From the NCBI GenBank assembly GCA_914767715.1, contig OU612069.1, forward strand, positions 28,517,387 to 28,581,386: a stretch of 64,000 bases of DNA, written 5' to 3'. The notes beneath the pieces are model-generated. The model saw only the letters and a program-made list of their open reading frames with translations. It was not told where the DNA came from and ran no database searches. This stretch comes from Membranipora membranacea (Eukaryota; Bryozoa; Gymnolaemata; Cheilostomatida; Membraniporidae). A program made the translations under genes and the position numbers. Positions 1 to 13,300 of the stretch are shown one piece after another (position 1 is the first letter of the stretch; each line of letters opens with the position of its first letter).

Positions 1-3000
1 GGCTCAATTTGGAAGAATTACAGCTTTAGTAACTAATTCATTAGCCCCTGGTGTTGAAATCTAGCCCTGATATTAGATTGTAATATTACATGTATTATTG
101 TATTATTGTATTGTAATATTATATGTATTGTCTAATTGTCTCCTCGTGCTCACAAGTGGTTAGATAATTGGTCAAGTGGTTTTGTAGCAGTAATAAAACC
201 ATTCAGAATTTAAATTAAATTGAAAATGTGGTTTTATTAGCCTACACAGTTCAGATGTTATTGCTTGTCTGACCCGCTTATATGATATTACCAGTAGTAG
301 GCCTATGTTGTATTGTGAAGTTTGTTTTCCACGAGGAAGTCCAAATTTCCATATTCCTGCAAGCTCGGTTGGATCCGATAAACGGATAAATCGTTGGCTA
401 ATTTGTAAACAAGTTTTTTAGCACTGCAAAGAGGGATCAGTTTCCCAGTCTTTGTTCCTATTGTTTTATCTATGCCTTTGGTTAGAACAAGAAACTGTCT
501 AAGGGCTCAAGACCAGCTCCTGGAGCCAGCGGACATTTTTGGCCACACATACGTGTCTTCTGACTCATCCTGATAAGAGATATTTTAATATTATATTTAT
601 TATCCTTGGGTAACTAAATATGACGCCAGTTCCATAAACGCTGATAAGAAATTCTACTAGTAAATACCATAGATAACCTTTGTCTATGATTAATAATTTC
701 CACAAGGTATTTACACTAAACACACCTGACACAGTTCCACACAGCTCGAGGGCCACACAACATCAGATACTTTACATACAATCTTACACCAGTTAAGTTT
801 GAGTAAATAGCCTCTAAGTTTCTTACTACAATAATTACTGGTTAGCTACAATAGCTCTCTGCTGTGATTAAGCTGCGTATAACTGATTGGTTTAGTCTGC
901 TTCGTTTTGTTCTATAATTTGAGTACTTAGTCTGAGATGATAATGAGGCTGGCTGACTGGGGCTCGAGGTGTTCTGAGTAGTCGTATGTTCTTGTGTCTT
1001 CTGGCTGTGTGTGGAGGGGGGTAGGTAGGGGAGGCATGATGATTGCTATGTCTGGAAAACCGTGTAATTTTTATCTGTGGAAAATTACAGTGACCTCTGG
1101 AAAATCCTAGTCTTATTCCATGGTCGGAGTCATCAGAAGTTTTTTCTGGTTATCAACGAAATACTTACTATCTTGATTTCACCAAAAATATAGGGATTGA
1201 GACACAATTTTAGTTGCTTCTGATTGGTTCGTTGGCTGCTCTAATTGACTTCTCAGTTGTTATTTTTTCCACTGGATTGTTTTGGTATTTTGTGTCAATG
1301 TTTAGGAATGCCTCAGATTTATTCGTGTTGGCTTTAGATTAGTTTACCTTACAGAGAGTGTTGAGTATATCATACCTTATCACGCTGCGGCTACTGGGTT
1401 TGTTTTGTTGACGTGTGTAAAAATATGACTATGGTCGTTGCTCAGCACATTTTCTGTGTTGCCTTACGTGGATAGTACCAGAGACAGGCAGTGACTTCAT
1501 AATATGTAAAAATACTGTCTCCAATTATAATCAAGAAATATGGAAGTGCTCTTGTTTGTTTCTGAGCCATTCTTTGACTTGCTGATTATGTAGATTTATG
1601 ATTATGAATAACTTATCTAGATAACGTTATGTAATATCCTCTCTAACTAATAAACAGTCTCACTCTCAACCGGTTCTCTAGTCTGCAAGCAGTAAATATC
1701 CTGTTGTTGTTTTTATCTCCCCTTGTTCAAACATTTAGTCATAAACAATGACTAAATTATGAATGAATGGAAACATATGAAAGATAAGTTGGCCATATTG
1801 TTTACTTTTGAGCTAATCTTTTGTCTTAGTTACCAACTTATGGTAATTAGCCTTGGCGGCAACAACTAGTCAACAGTTTATATTGTGTGGAATTTCAGAG
1901 CTTATTGTTGATGAATCCTCTCTATTGTCTCCCTCGGACAGTTTGAAGTTAGAAAAGTGATGTGTTATTGTTTGTCTTTTGATTCAGCTGTGACAGGGCT
2001 AATATTTGTTAGATTTCTCTCTGTACCCAGTGAGCTGTTTGCTCTGTAACAGTTGTGGTGATTGATTGTTAGTCTGTAGAGGCGCTTCATTTCTGTCTGC
2101 TCAATCAGAGCTATAAGTTAGCTGTCCAATCTCTCTCTTTGAGAATTAATACCTGGAAAATTCAACTTCAGCAGTTAATACAAGGTTTGTATTGTATTAT
2201 CTTGTTATGAATTTTATGCTGACTGCTGATACACTTTGTACTTTAGTTGATAGATTTTCCAGCCTCAGATCAAGCTTCCAGTCTCCCTGATAGAGATCTG
2301 GGTTCCCCATAAGAGGATTGGGGAAGTAGAGGAAACTAGATATAATGTGATAATCTCTTTTCCACCACAGCTTGCCTGGATCATGTAGACATAGCCCTCC
2401 AGTCTGCTCCATATTTAGGGTTACATGTTTACTTTTGCACTTTGTGTGTGGTATACTGGGCATACTTAAGTCTGAATAGAGTAGACACAGTTTACCAGAC
2501 TGGATGCAGCATTATAAGGTCTTATGCCAGTGTGATTACGTTGTGCACTTACTCACTTCTGTGGTAATCTACATTAATGGATAAAGTTTTTATAATTATG
2601 TTGGTGCCAACTCAAAAAATGTTTATTATTTAATAATTAATTGTTGATTAATGTGTGTTGTGTAGATTATTTCCTGTTTGGCTTGTGTGGAGATATTAGG
2701 GTTTTACATGTAGCCAATCATAACTCCTTTGTTACCAGTCTATTAGTAAGGTGCAAGTTATTAGCCTATCAGAGCGCAGACAGTATGGCTATATATAATC
2801 ATGTCCTTTATTATGAAATGTGACCAAAATACCACAGAATTATAATATAATTGTGGTTTTTCCCATGCTAAGCTTCATATATATATATATAATGATATAC
2901 GGTGTGGTACCCCACTCCATATCACTGTGGATACCTAACTTTGCTCTCACACACACACACAGAGTACCAGGGAGATATATAGAGAGGCTGTGAGCTATCA

Positions 3001-3048
3001 GCTGATTGTGTAGTAGATCAGGGTTAATGTATCTGTTTGCATCTACAG
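1..3048. other. Upstream non-coding DNA, no supported gene
   Basis: No open frame here has recognisable homology or a splice context I could support. The first teneurin exon I can read (3049) begins inside a codon, so at least one upstream coding exon exists, either in this stretch or before the window. The region is AT-rich and contains an (AT)n tract near 2878-2892 and a CA-rich tract near 2948-2962. It may be a 5' intron, promoter or intergenic DNA; I cannot tell which. Confidence 0.5.
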
Positions 3049-4322
3049 GTGACCATCACTCTACTCGTGGAGGTGAGCAGGGACAGTTGCCAGGACAGGA
3101 GGACGATGATATAACAGTAAATACTCTACTTCTGGATAAATCTGATACTCATAAAACGGCAGCGTCACCTAATATGGGCAGGAGATACTCACCGCAGAGC
3201 GGCAGCGAGGGTATGTATCTCTTATGTGTGAAACTTTATTATTTAATTTCATGTACTTCTAATTTAACAATAACAGATTTTAGGAAATATGATGCGGTGA
3301 GAAGGGTACCTTCCCATAAAAGAAGCTGTATGTAATAGATTTCCTCTTTGCCTGCTTGACTTGAGAAGTAGACACTTTTGTGGTTTAGTTCGACGACACG
3401 ACTGTTATGTGATCTTGAGTTACTCTCTTTGCGAGACTGGAGAGGAAGATCCATCCCTTCAATCTGTCAGATCCAGTAGCCTTATAATATGCTAATGTCT
3501 CTTAGTGCAATTCAAACATGGCTATTATTTAGAATAGATTAGTTTTTTATGAGAAGTCAGTTTTTATATAGTTCTCACAGCGTTACAGTGTGAATGTACT
3601 GAGTGTCCCCATTGTTAGCACCAGAGTAACCCTAGAAGGTGGCAGGTTCTGTACAATACATCATCTCCTCAACCACCACTCCTCCTCACCAGTCAGCTGT
3701 GCAGCTCTCCTCACTTATAGTAGGGAGATTGACCAGATCGGTGGTCTGTTTTATCACCTCTTGTGGTGGATAGATAGTAGAGTAGTGAGATCGTAGTGTT
3801 TGGTGGATAGTAGTAGTGAGATTTGAGTAGTGAGATTTGAGAAGTTGGTACAGAATGCTGGAATACAAACCTACTGGATTATTTCTGCTGAAGAAGACGA
3901 GAGCTGTGGAGATTCCTCTGCAGGGTTTGGTCTCTTCTTCAGAGCAGAAGTTTCATCACCTTGATGATGAAGGTAGAGTAGACGAGATCTTGGCTCGCTC
4001 AGACCTTGTTGTTAGGGTTTTTTACATTTTGCATATTCTTTGCATATGGGATATCTGTTGGAAATGAAGGTTAATTTCATCACGGAAAAGATCTCTAAAT
4101 ACCTAATTCTGATATCAATGTGTGTATAACCTTGTCTGTCTGTTTGTGCCTCAGGTGACGACGAGACAGACCCTAACATGGATTTTAGCGTCGGCACAAA
4201 AGTGAATGGAGGAAGCTCTGTCGGTGCACCTGTACTAAAGAAGAACAGATACAGCGTAACTAGTTCTATAGATTCGCTGGATGATGAGTCTAAGACTGTG
4301 TCTCCAAGCTCCAACAATAACG
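3049..4322 (+). CDS. Teneurin cytoplasmic exons, N-terminal pair
   Basis: Two exons, 3049-3210 and 4155-4322. Each starts at codon position 2 after an AG and ends after position 1 before a GT, so they join to each other and to the exon at 10598 without breaking frame. They encode polar, acidic, low-complexity sequence (for example GQEDDDITV and SLDDESKTVSPSSNNNG) with many Ser/Thr, as expected of the disordered teneurin cytoplasmic tail. There is no recognisable domain. Assignment rests on phase continuity, composition and position rather than on strong similarity. Confidence 0.65.
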
Positions 4323-7300
4323 GTGAGTGCGGGCAAGTGCAACATACCCCTGACTTTCGGTCTGAATGTATCAGGTTTTAGGGTTAGGTAGTTTTTGATA
4401 CATAAAGCTGTGACGGAATCTGTCATCTCAAAGCAGAGAACTGGGGCTAACAGTTAGTTGGTTGGTTTGCGATTATTAAAATTTCTGATTAAAAAAATTG
4501 GTAAAATGGCCAAAGAAAGGGACTATGGATGATGGTATTAAATGTTATATCATGGAAAGAGATAATAAAGGAACTTCACTGACACATAGACATCAGCATT
4601 TGACATATGCCAAAGTGGCTGACATGGCATCTAGTCATGGAAACAAGTCTGCATAAGAGAAATTACACATGCAATAAAATACTTGGCGTCAGTTTAGGGT
4701 GAAAATCTTCACATATCAAAGACAGAAAAAAATCGCCTGTCAATTAAAGTGATGCTTCATTGACCTGACTATGTGTCATATCTAACACCCGCGCTGCAGC
4801 TGATTGTAGCAGTTAAAGTCTGGGTACCAGCGACACAGCGACACAGCGACACAGCGACACAGCGACACAGCGACACAGCGACATGTTATATGAACTTTGC
4901 ACACTTCACGAGGCAGCAGTTTGTTATACACTTCCGTTAACTTAGCCATAACATAGCCTGCATCGCTTAGATGTGCTCATTAAAGTTCTTAGACAAGGTG
5001 TGAACGGCATGTGTCTGTGTATGTCAGCTAACTTATGGCGCTCACTCAAATACCCAACAGGTAATCGGACTACTAGCACACATCTAACATACACAATCTC
5101 CTCCCCTCAGCTGGCCTATCTCCACTCATACAGCGATTAGCTCATTATAAGAAGCTCTCAGGACAGGAAGCTCTAGTTTATCGCTGGTCAGTCTCTGTTT
5201 GGGTTTATTAATTCCAAATCAGTAGACACTTCTTTTGTTTTTCTTTATTTGTTGTTAATAACCCTTAAAATCTGATAATTAGATCAGCATTGAACAAAAA
5301 TATCAGGTCATAATCATCACCTGGCCCCACTAAGCAGAAGCTCATCTAAAGCACAGAGTGATTATAAGATAATCAGACTCTCTCTCTATGGGCCTGCAGC
5401 TGCAGGTGTTCTATCAAAGCTACACGCAGATCTATCAAAGGTAGAGAAGCTATTGCATCTCAAGTGGTACTTGGAAATCCATATCCCATCAGCTCTACCT
5501 GGCTGCTGCAGTATCTGATTCTGTTATCCTCTCTGTCAGGGAGATGATGTCAGTACCATGTTACTGTACTGCTCCGAGTGATGACATATTTGCTATTGTT
5601 AGTACAGAGTGTCAACTCAATGTGACATTGAGAGTCAAGTGCTCTCTCATTCTCAGGAAATGCACATCATGTTATTTTAATTGAACCCTTTACCAATTCC
5701 CAGGTGGCTCATTTCTGTTTTGAAGTTTTGAACATTCTAATAAAATTTATATGGAGCGCAGGGAGTTTTCAGTATTACTAGGGGTAACTGGCCTCAGTTA
5801 AAAGCTTGAAAACAGAGTATTTTAGTATCTTTGATGAAAGTGCTAAGCCCCATTCTGAGCTTATAATTGCTCAGAACATCATTTTGCTTGTACAGTCTCC
5901 CTGTCAATGGGATGTTATCATTAGGCTCTATTCAGTCACAAATACATGAGAGGGATTAAAATTTCAATTTTCTAATGACTTTATCTCAAATCCAAACAAT
6001 GTTCCACTTTTGTAGGCTATTTGATAATTTTATCTTTAGAATCATGTTATTCATGTTTTACTGAATGGAGAGCGCTGCTGCTGTTGGGTAGATTGATGAA
6101 AGGGGACACCTTATTGGCGGCGATAAAACGTGTGACTGTAATTGAAAGTGATTGACGATTTAACTGGAAGAATATCGTTTTCTTGTAGAACAAGAACATA
6201 GCATGTTGGGGTGTCCAATTAAATTTTACAATCGCGCCGTAATAGAATTTTTTCCAAATTTTAAACATGGGATCCCAGACATCGACTTATTGTTGTGTCT
6301 GTGTGGGCTCATGTAATATAGATGTCATGTTTGGCCAATTAGCTTTGAAATAATTAAAAGAACTGATCAAGCCATATAGCTGACCAACTGACTATCAAGC
6401 TAAAATAGTGAGTTAGAGAACAAATTTCAGATGTTCAATAAATGGTTCTAGGACATCTTTTTAAAGGCAGGCCATGTTATGTTGTATAAGACGTTACCTT
6501 CTATAGCCTAATAGCCTGCTAGGTTGTCTTAGAGAAGTGCATGTGGTCGCACAAGTAACATTAGACAAACTCAGAGCAGAGATTCCCATCATACCTTACA
6601 CATCCCCTCACCACATAAAGTACATTGTGGCAGCGATACTGGTTTCCCATCACACAGACTAACCTCACCGCTGCCGACAGCATCCTCGCTGTGTTATATT
6701 GAGGGTTCGGCCTGACTGTGATTTCCTAATGGTGACTAGAGATAAGCTCAGGACATCGTGTGATGACAGCACGCTGTGGTTTTTGGTTTCCTAACCTTAT
6801 TTACTTCTGGTTATTAGAGGAAATCCATTCTAAGCTTTGCTGTCCGATCTATGGATAATATCAGACATTTTTGGAGAAATCCCATTAGCTGGCTGCTTGT
6901 ATACAGGACTGTCACTGAGTGTGTTTGGGGGTGAAACCAGTGCATCAACTGTCATATATAATTATTGACATATTATAATCGTCCTGCTCTTCCTAAATCC
7001 ATCACCGACTGATTCTGTGATTATTTAGTTCATTTCTATGTGTATAATCACATGTAACAGATTTTAGTGGCACATTTTTTGCCACTAAGTACTTCTGCAG
7101 GCACCATACAGTCCAGCACTGGTCTCCCTGTAGGAATCCTGTCTCCTTATCACAAATTAAAAATTGGGTAAAAAATCAGAGTCATTCAGTGTAAGAAACT
7201 AATTGTATTTTAAAGATGACCTGGTTATTAATTACATAGATAAGATAGTGGATATCAATCCGAGATTATCAATCTAATACAGGTGACAAGTACTCTATGA

Positions 7301-10300
7301 ACTCAAATAAGAATTCAACGATTCCCTGTGTAGAACAAAAATTGCTGTTTGGCTGTATAAATATATTATTTGATAAAACTCATGATTCCTGTTTTGAGAG
7401 AGGCGTATAAAGATATGACACTTTTATTAGATAATAATTATAAAAATTTAGCTTTTGGACATTTTTGACGACTTGGATTGAGACCAGGGATACTAGCGCT
7501 GCCTGTTCGAGTCTTTACCCTGTTTATATTTAGTAGACTCCCCATACTGCTGAGCGGCCTTCTTTTACTGAGAGATGAGAATTAGTATCTAGTATATTAT
7601 TATCTGAGTAAACAGAGAAAGTGTGCTCAGCACTCTCCTGCTCCTCTCAGCTCCTCTCAGAGCCTCTCAGCTCCCAACTCTTATTGTTCTTTTATTCCAC
7701 TGTGTCAACTGATTCCCCTAAATCCTCCTTGTGTGGTCCTCTAAAGTCGAAAAGGCCCTCAACAATAAGCCAGAGAAAATAACAATACGCAGCTAGCTGG
7801 CTATTGTTAGCCTGAGAAGTTACTCGGGTTCAGTTTAGGCAAATGTGACCTGAAAACTGAGAGGGCTGTCATGTTTGAGAAGTAATTTGGCGAAGATCAT
7901 CTCAGATCAAATCAAATCTGAAATTGGGAGTATCTTGTGTGACTTGTTCCTCATTCACCTGAAGAACTGAAAATCTCTATCTAGTTTATGTCAATAGCAT
8001 CAAATTTCCAAACTAATTATATTTCTGTAATGCAATTTACATTTGATATAAATCTGCTAGAGTGAAATAGAATATGATGAGATATACGCCTCTAAGAATC
8101 TGGTGTCAGGCCTTCAATTATCTCTTATGTCTAAAAGTTGAATTGATCAGCACTAGGCTAGTAAGTCTGTGAGTGTGGGGATAGCTGGGCCTCTGAGTCT
8201 CTTAAGTCTGTGAGTGTGGGGATAGCTGGGCCTCTGAGTCTCTTAAGTCTGTGAGTGTGGGGATAGCTGGGCCTCTGAGTCTCTGTTCTCGATTGTCACC
8301 TACCACTGATGAGTGAAGTGAAAGCTGGAGGAAAGTTCCGGGCATTCCTTTTTTTATATGGAAACATTTCGTTGTTGAAATTTTAGCGAATGCCAATAAA
8401 AGTGCCAGCCTTATTACTGTAACAAAACTCCCATATCATCTAGCTAAAGTTGGCGCTAGCTAACATTAAGTTACCAAAAACAAGCTAGCCTTAATTTCAG
8501 CTAATATTGACTGCTCTAGGCCATTACAAGGACACGCCTTGACAGTTTGATTTTCAGACTATCACAGTCATTCTGAGTGCAGCTGGCATGTTTCATATTA
8601 TTTGTTTGTTTAAAAACAGTTGCAGCCAGATTTGTTTTTACAAATTTTAATTACCTTTTCAAACTCATTAGACAAGTTAAAAAGACTAAGTCATTTATCA
8701 GTCATCTAGCGTCTGATAGCACAATGCAATCATTATCCAAACGTTAATCCCATGTTTTTGAGACACAAATACCGAACCTTACCTTCCATTGTACCGAAAT
8801 GTCAGAAGGTATAATGTTAACACCTCAAGCGTTGTCGGAATCTTGTATTTAACTCTTGATTTAACTTCAGTTATTTCTCCGTTATTCAACAAGAGGGGTG
8901 ATTCATTCAGTAAATCAGGTACTAAAGTCACAGACAGCTTGGGTGTTTTATTTATTGGTAGTTTTTGTGAGCTATCTGGAACAAGGGATTGGCTGTTAGT
9001 CAAGTCTGTGGCTAAATTTAAAAAATGAAAGAATTTATCAGGGTTGGCAAAACCTTTAGACCAATCCGGTGTGGGCAAAAGAGGTCAATATTGAAAAATA
9101 GCTCATCTACCACCAACCTCAATCTTAAAAATTTGTTCTCCTAAACAGAATAAGTAGGTGGGTTGGTGTGATGGGTATTCTCTCTCCAGATAGGGGTAGT
9201 CCCCCCTAACTTACGGTGGTGTCGTCATAATATGAGGTGTCGTTGAGTCATACACACTAATTTTCCCACCGAATATCTTTATTTACAAACACCAAAGTTG
9301 ACACGCCATTATTTAACCAGCTGATTATTTTCCCCTGTAACCATTAGTTTGGTTTACCCAGGAAATATGTGTTGGTTTATTCTGAGACCATTTAGACCAA
9401 TGATATGAATATTTTAACCAGTTAATCTGCATATCAAACACCATTACTATGGGGCAAGTGGCAATGTGTGAATAACCCGACATACCTAGCCTCACCAGCA
9501 GGCACATATTTATTTAAGTTTTTTTACCATCTAATCTAGCTATGTAACTCCTTCAGCAAACCACAGGAAATCACTGGGGTTAATCATCCAGGGCGGATCT
9601 CTCAGCTTCATTCCCAAAATTTGATTTGGTGTATGATTGAGAGAGACCACATTGTATATTATAATAATCATCTCGTGTGGTGGCCGAGTATAGAAGCTTG
9701 TATTGTGTGTAGGTTAACCTGTCACTTCATGTCATGTCGTCAGTCATGCAGACATCTGGAAGGTTTCTGGTGGGAATCTTAGATTTATAAAGAGGAACTT
9801 GGAAGGGCAAATCAATTTATTTGGGTTTGAGCGTGTGCAGGTTACGCATTTTGGTGGATTCTGCACTCGGATTCTCACGAAAATAAGGATCCTGTAACCT
9901 TGCGGATTTATTCTCTATTTTATAAATAAAATAAATTGCTTGAAGTTTTCATGTGACTTGTTTTAAAAATTGGAACGTGTCAACTATTTTCTTCCGGGGC
10001 ATTGAGATGTCAGCTTTGCTCTCCGATAATTTACTCTGAATATTAAATCCTCTGTAATTGATGTTGGTCTGATAAACGACTGATATTCAAACAAAATAAT
10101 ACACAGTGAGTGATTTTATAAGTATGCGGATAACAATTAATGGCACCCACTTGAGCTCTTATCGGCTGCTGCTGAACAGAGGGGGTACTTTCCTGTCATA
10201 TCAATAATCCAGTTACATATTTTAATTCTCTGTTATTGATAAGTGACAGCCCAGCTTTCCTTGTGGATATATTTAGCATTTCCATGCTAAATTTCCTGTG

Positions 10301-13300
10301 GCAGCAGTGAAAACAAAACCTCTATTCTCTTTGTCTAGATTGGATTTCAGCATGTCAAAATACCAAACGTTACATTAATGTGGAGGACTCTCTCATGTTT
10401 TGTCAAATCTAATATTTTTAAGTTTTAGCTTCATAGGTCCAAACTAAATTACAGTATGACCACTGCCCAAAGTATGGCACTCATTATAATCCCTAAGGTC
10501 TTAGTTTGAGTCACCCCACCTTGTTACTTTCACTCCCTATGATATGATTTTACAGATTTTGGCAACACTCTAATAACTTATTCCTCTCTATTTACAGAAG
10601 TACATACACTACCTCTCGATCACAGAGGAGCGACTAACTCGTACAACATCCTCCCTACAGCCAATCAGAGCTCGTTCTTACCCGGAGCTGGCAGTGCAGC
10701 GCCCTCTAGTGGTGGATCCAGTGCTGGATTCTCACACAACGGGCGAGACACAGACAGTGATAACAACAGACAGCGCGGAGGAGGTGGGGAATACCAGACT
10801 AGTAGTGAGTTATTACCATAGTGCATAGACTATATTTATAGGTATTACAGTTTATCAGTCATGGTGCAAACATTCTGTACTGATTTAGTTGGTACCTGTC
10901 CTATGTCCAGAATAAAGTCTACCGACTTTCAAAAATCAATGTTATATCTAAACCTCTACTATAATGTAGTACAGGTTTAACCAGGTAGGGTGCTGAAAAA
11001 CACTAGTGTGAAAGTCCCTTTTTGGAGTTGCCCTACCATGGATAAAAGATGAAAAACCTCTTATCAACCCATGATATGCTGCCCTGATTCAGTTCTATTT
11101 GTTAACCAGCACCACATACTTGCCATTTTACTTGTAGATATAAATTATCCCAGGACAGTTGTACCGAGATCTTTAAACATATCAGAATCTTTCTCTCCTG
11201 CCTGTCACTATTGCCATGATAACCAGTCGCACATATTACACCAACAGCAGCAGCAGCAGTCACATCATAACCACAGCCATCAGGGTGTGTATATATGTCT
11301 GTATATGTCTGTACATGACGGTATGCGCAATGTCATGGCTACGCTGGAGCAATCTTATTGAACCCATCTGTTAGGATTGGAAGCTGAATTGGAATGCGTT
11401 AACTATACTGGATTTGTCTTACCCCGTTTGTCCAATTTGAGATGGTGTGGATGTGTCTATGCAATGGGACTCTCGCTTATTAAGTTCTTGTGTAAACATA
11501 TAGGCGTATGAACTGACACTCTCTCTGGCATTTTTAAATAATGTTCAATTAGTTAACCCAGCAGTCAGCGATAAACCTTGTATGACAAGATCCATACTTG
11601 AGAGTTCTCTTTTTATCAGGTATAATGTCTTTGAGCCTAAATGAATTCTGCTTGCTTACAGGTAGCTGTTGCGGGACGTTACCTCACACCCCCAACTCAT
11701 TCAGCCATTATCATCAGCACATTCCACACAACATGTCCAGATCACAGGTTAACAGGTAAGTAGTCATCTTCTCTCTGCTACCCCTCCTAGCATTACGTTG
11801 CGCTTTGTATTGAACCAATAACAATGAGTATATTTTTTCTCTGATCTACCATGGTCTTCCTCTACAATTTCCTCCAGGTTTACCATAAACATATATATAT
11901 ATATATATACAGATATAATTCTTATTCATATCTAATATGTTAGTAAGGCTAACAGTTGAAGTCGATTGATCATTCTTTGACATGTTATCGGTTTTGAGTC
12001 CAATGATGTAGTAAATGTTTCGACAGAACATACTTGTTAGGAGAGTTACTGAGAGTCTTACGGTTGCCAAACATCTCATTGTCTCCTCCCGTATCATCAG
12101 ATGGCGACAATTAAACTCGTTACCTTTCTATCATTTTAGTAAATTTCAGAGCGGTTCTTACGAGCCGCCGTGGGATTTAGTCTATCCTCCGATGTCTCAA
12201 CTCGGAGTCCTACATCAACAACATCAAAATATGTCACCTCAGCAACATCAGCATGATGCCATGTGTGGTCATAATACCAACCCTAACAGTATGTTCAACC
12301 ACAGTAACGCTCCTACCGCTGCCATAGAGAATCCATATCCTCATCACTCCCATTATAGGTAAGTCTGTGAGCGGGCAACTCCAAGTTGTATTCTGAAATA
12401 TGATTGTTTGTATCTTTGTGTTGCTTGTATATGAACAAGTTGTCATAATTGGTGTCTGTTGGTGCAGAGTTGTTGTCTGTTGGTGCAGAGTTGGTATTGG
12501 GTATCGAGATGAGGTTACATGTAGCTTGATACTTGTCTGCCACACAAATTCTCTCTGTTTTCCTGCATAGTTAGTGTAAGGATGTAGTTATGGTGTTTCT
12601 CGCCTATGGATTGTACGCAGTCTCTATATTATCGGAGAGCAGGTACTTTCTTAGTTTATATCCTAGTGATCATATCTTAAATACCTCTACCATTGTGTGT
12701 GAAGTATACTTGTGTGGAATTGATGAAAATTTAGAGATTAAGTCTTCAGTAACCTCTCATTATAGATCTAAATCTCACTTCGGTGATAAGTCAGTGCACA
12801 TTCTAGTCTCTTGACTCTTGACAAACGTAGTCACACTTTTGATGAACCAAGTATTTTGAGATGAGTCTTCTCGGTTTAAGTTTGAGCGATTTGTGGTAGA
12901 CATCTTCTCTGTGAGGATGGAGAGACCGAAGTTTGGGTTTGACTCCTCGTGTCTCACTCAGGTCCAGTTCTCCACAGCAGCAGAATGTGATCCTCTTGGG
13001 TAAGTTTGGAGGCGGGAAAAACTTTGAGCTGATGAGAGCTGCAGATAGAGGACTGAGTTATGAGTGTACTGTACCTGTTCTTGTCTGGGTTAGCTGTTCG
13101 AATTGTTTAAGTGATGTTTTCTCGCTGTTACATCAGACGTGGATTCTTTTCTTTTTCTTTCTCTTTTTACTCGATTGCAATTATGAAAAGTTCAGATAAG
13201 TTGTTTATATTCGTCATTCCACACAAAACTATATGGAAGGATATACTTTGTTATGCTGACTGAATATTTTGAGAGATGAAGATTTATTTAATTGGAATGA

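Larger units (their letters stand above)
4323..10597 (+). other. Large teneurin intron (6.3 kb)
   Basis: Bounded by a GTGAGT-type donor and a tttacag acceptor. I see no coding exon in it. It holds an 8-bp tandem repeat at 4829-4883 and a 41-bp tandem repeat at 8163-8285; otherwise it is AT-rich unique sequence. A large intron in the cytoplasmic part would be a normal place for enhancers or alternative first exons, but no such element can be proved from the sequence. Confidence 0.6.

Noticed and set aside
2831..2857. Hairpin ACCACAGAATTAT...AATTGTGGT
   Set aside because: The inner part is AT-rich and imperfect, with no flanking duplications; likely chance.
4829..4883. CRISPR-like array
   Set aside because: It is an 8-bp microsatellite without spacers, in animal DNA; the other arrays are also contiguous tandem repeats without unique spacers.
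12962..12999. Possible 38-nt teneurin exon (RSSSPQQQNVILL)
   Set aside because: It has a good acceptor and a GTAAGT donor, but it enters in phase 2 and leaves in phase 1, while the next exon (13646) needs phase 2. The exon at 12140-12358 joins 13646 directly in frame.
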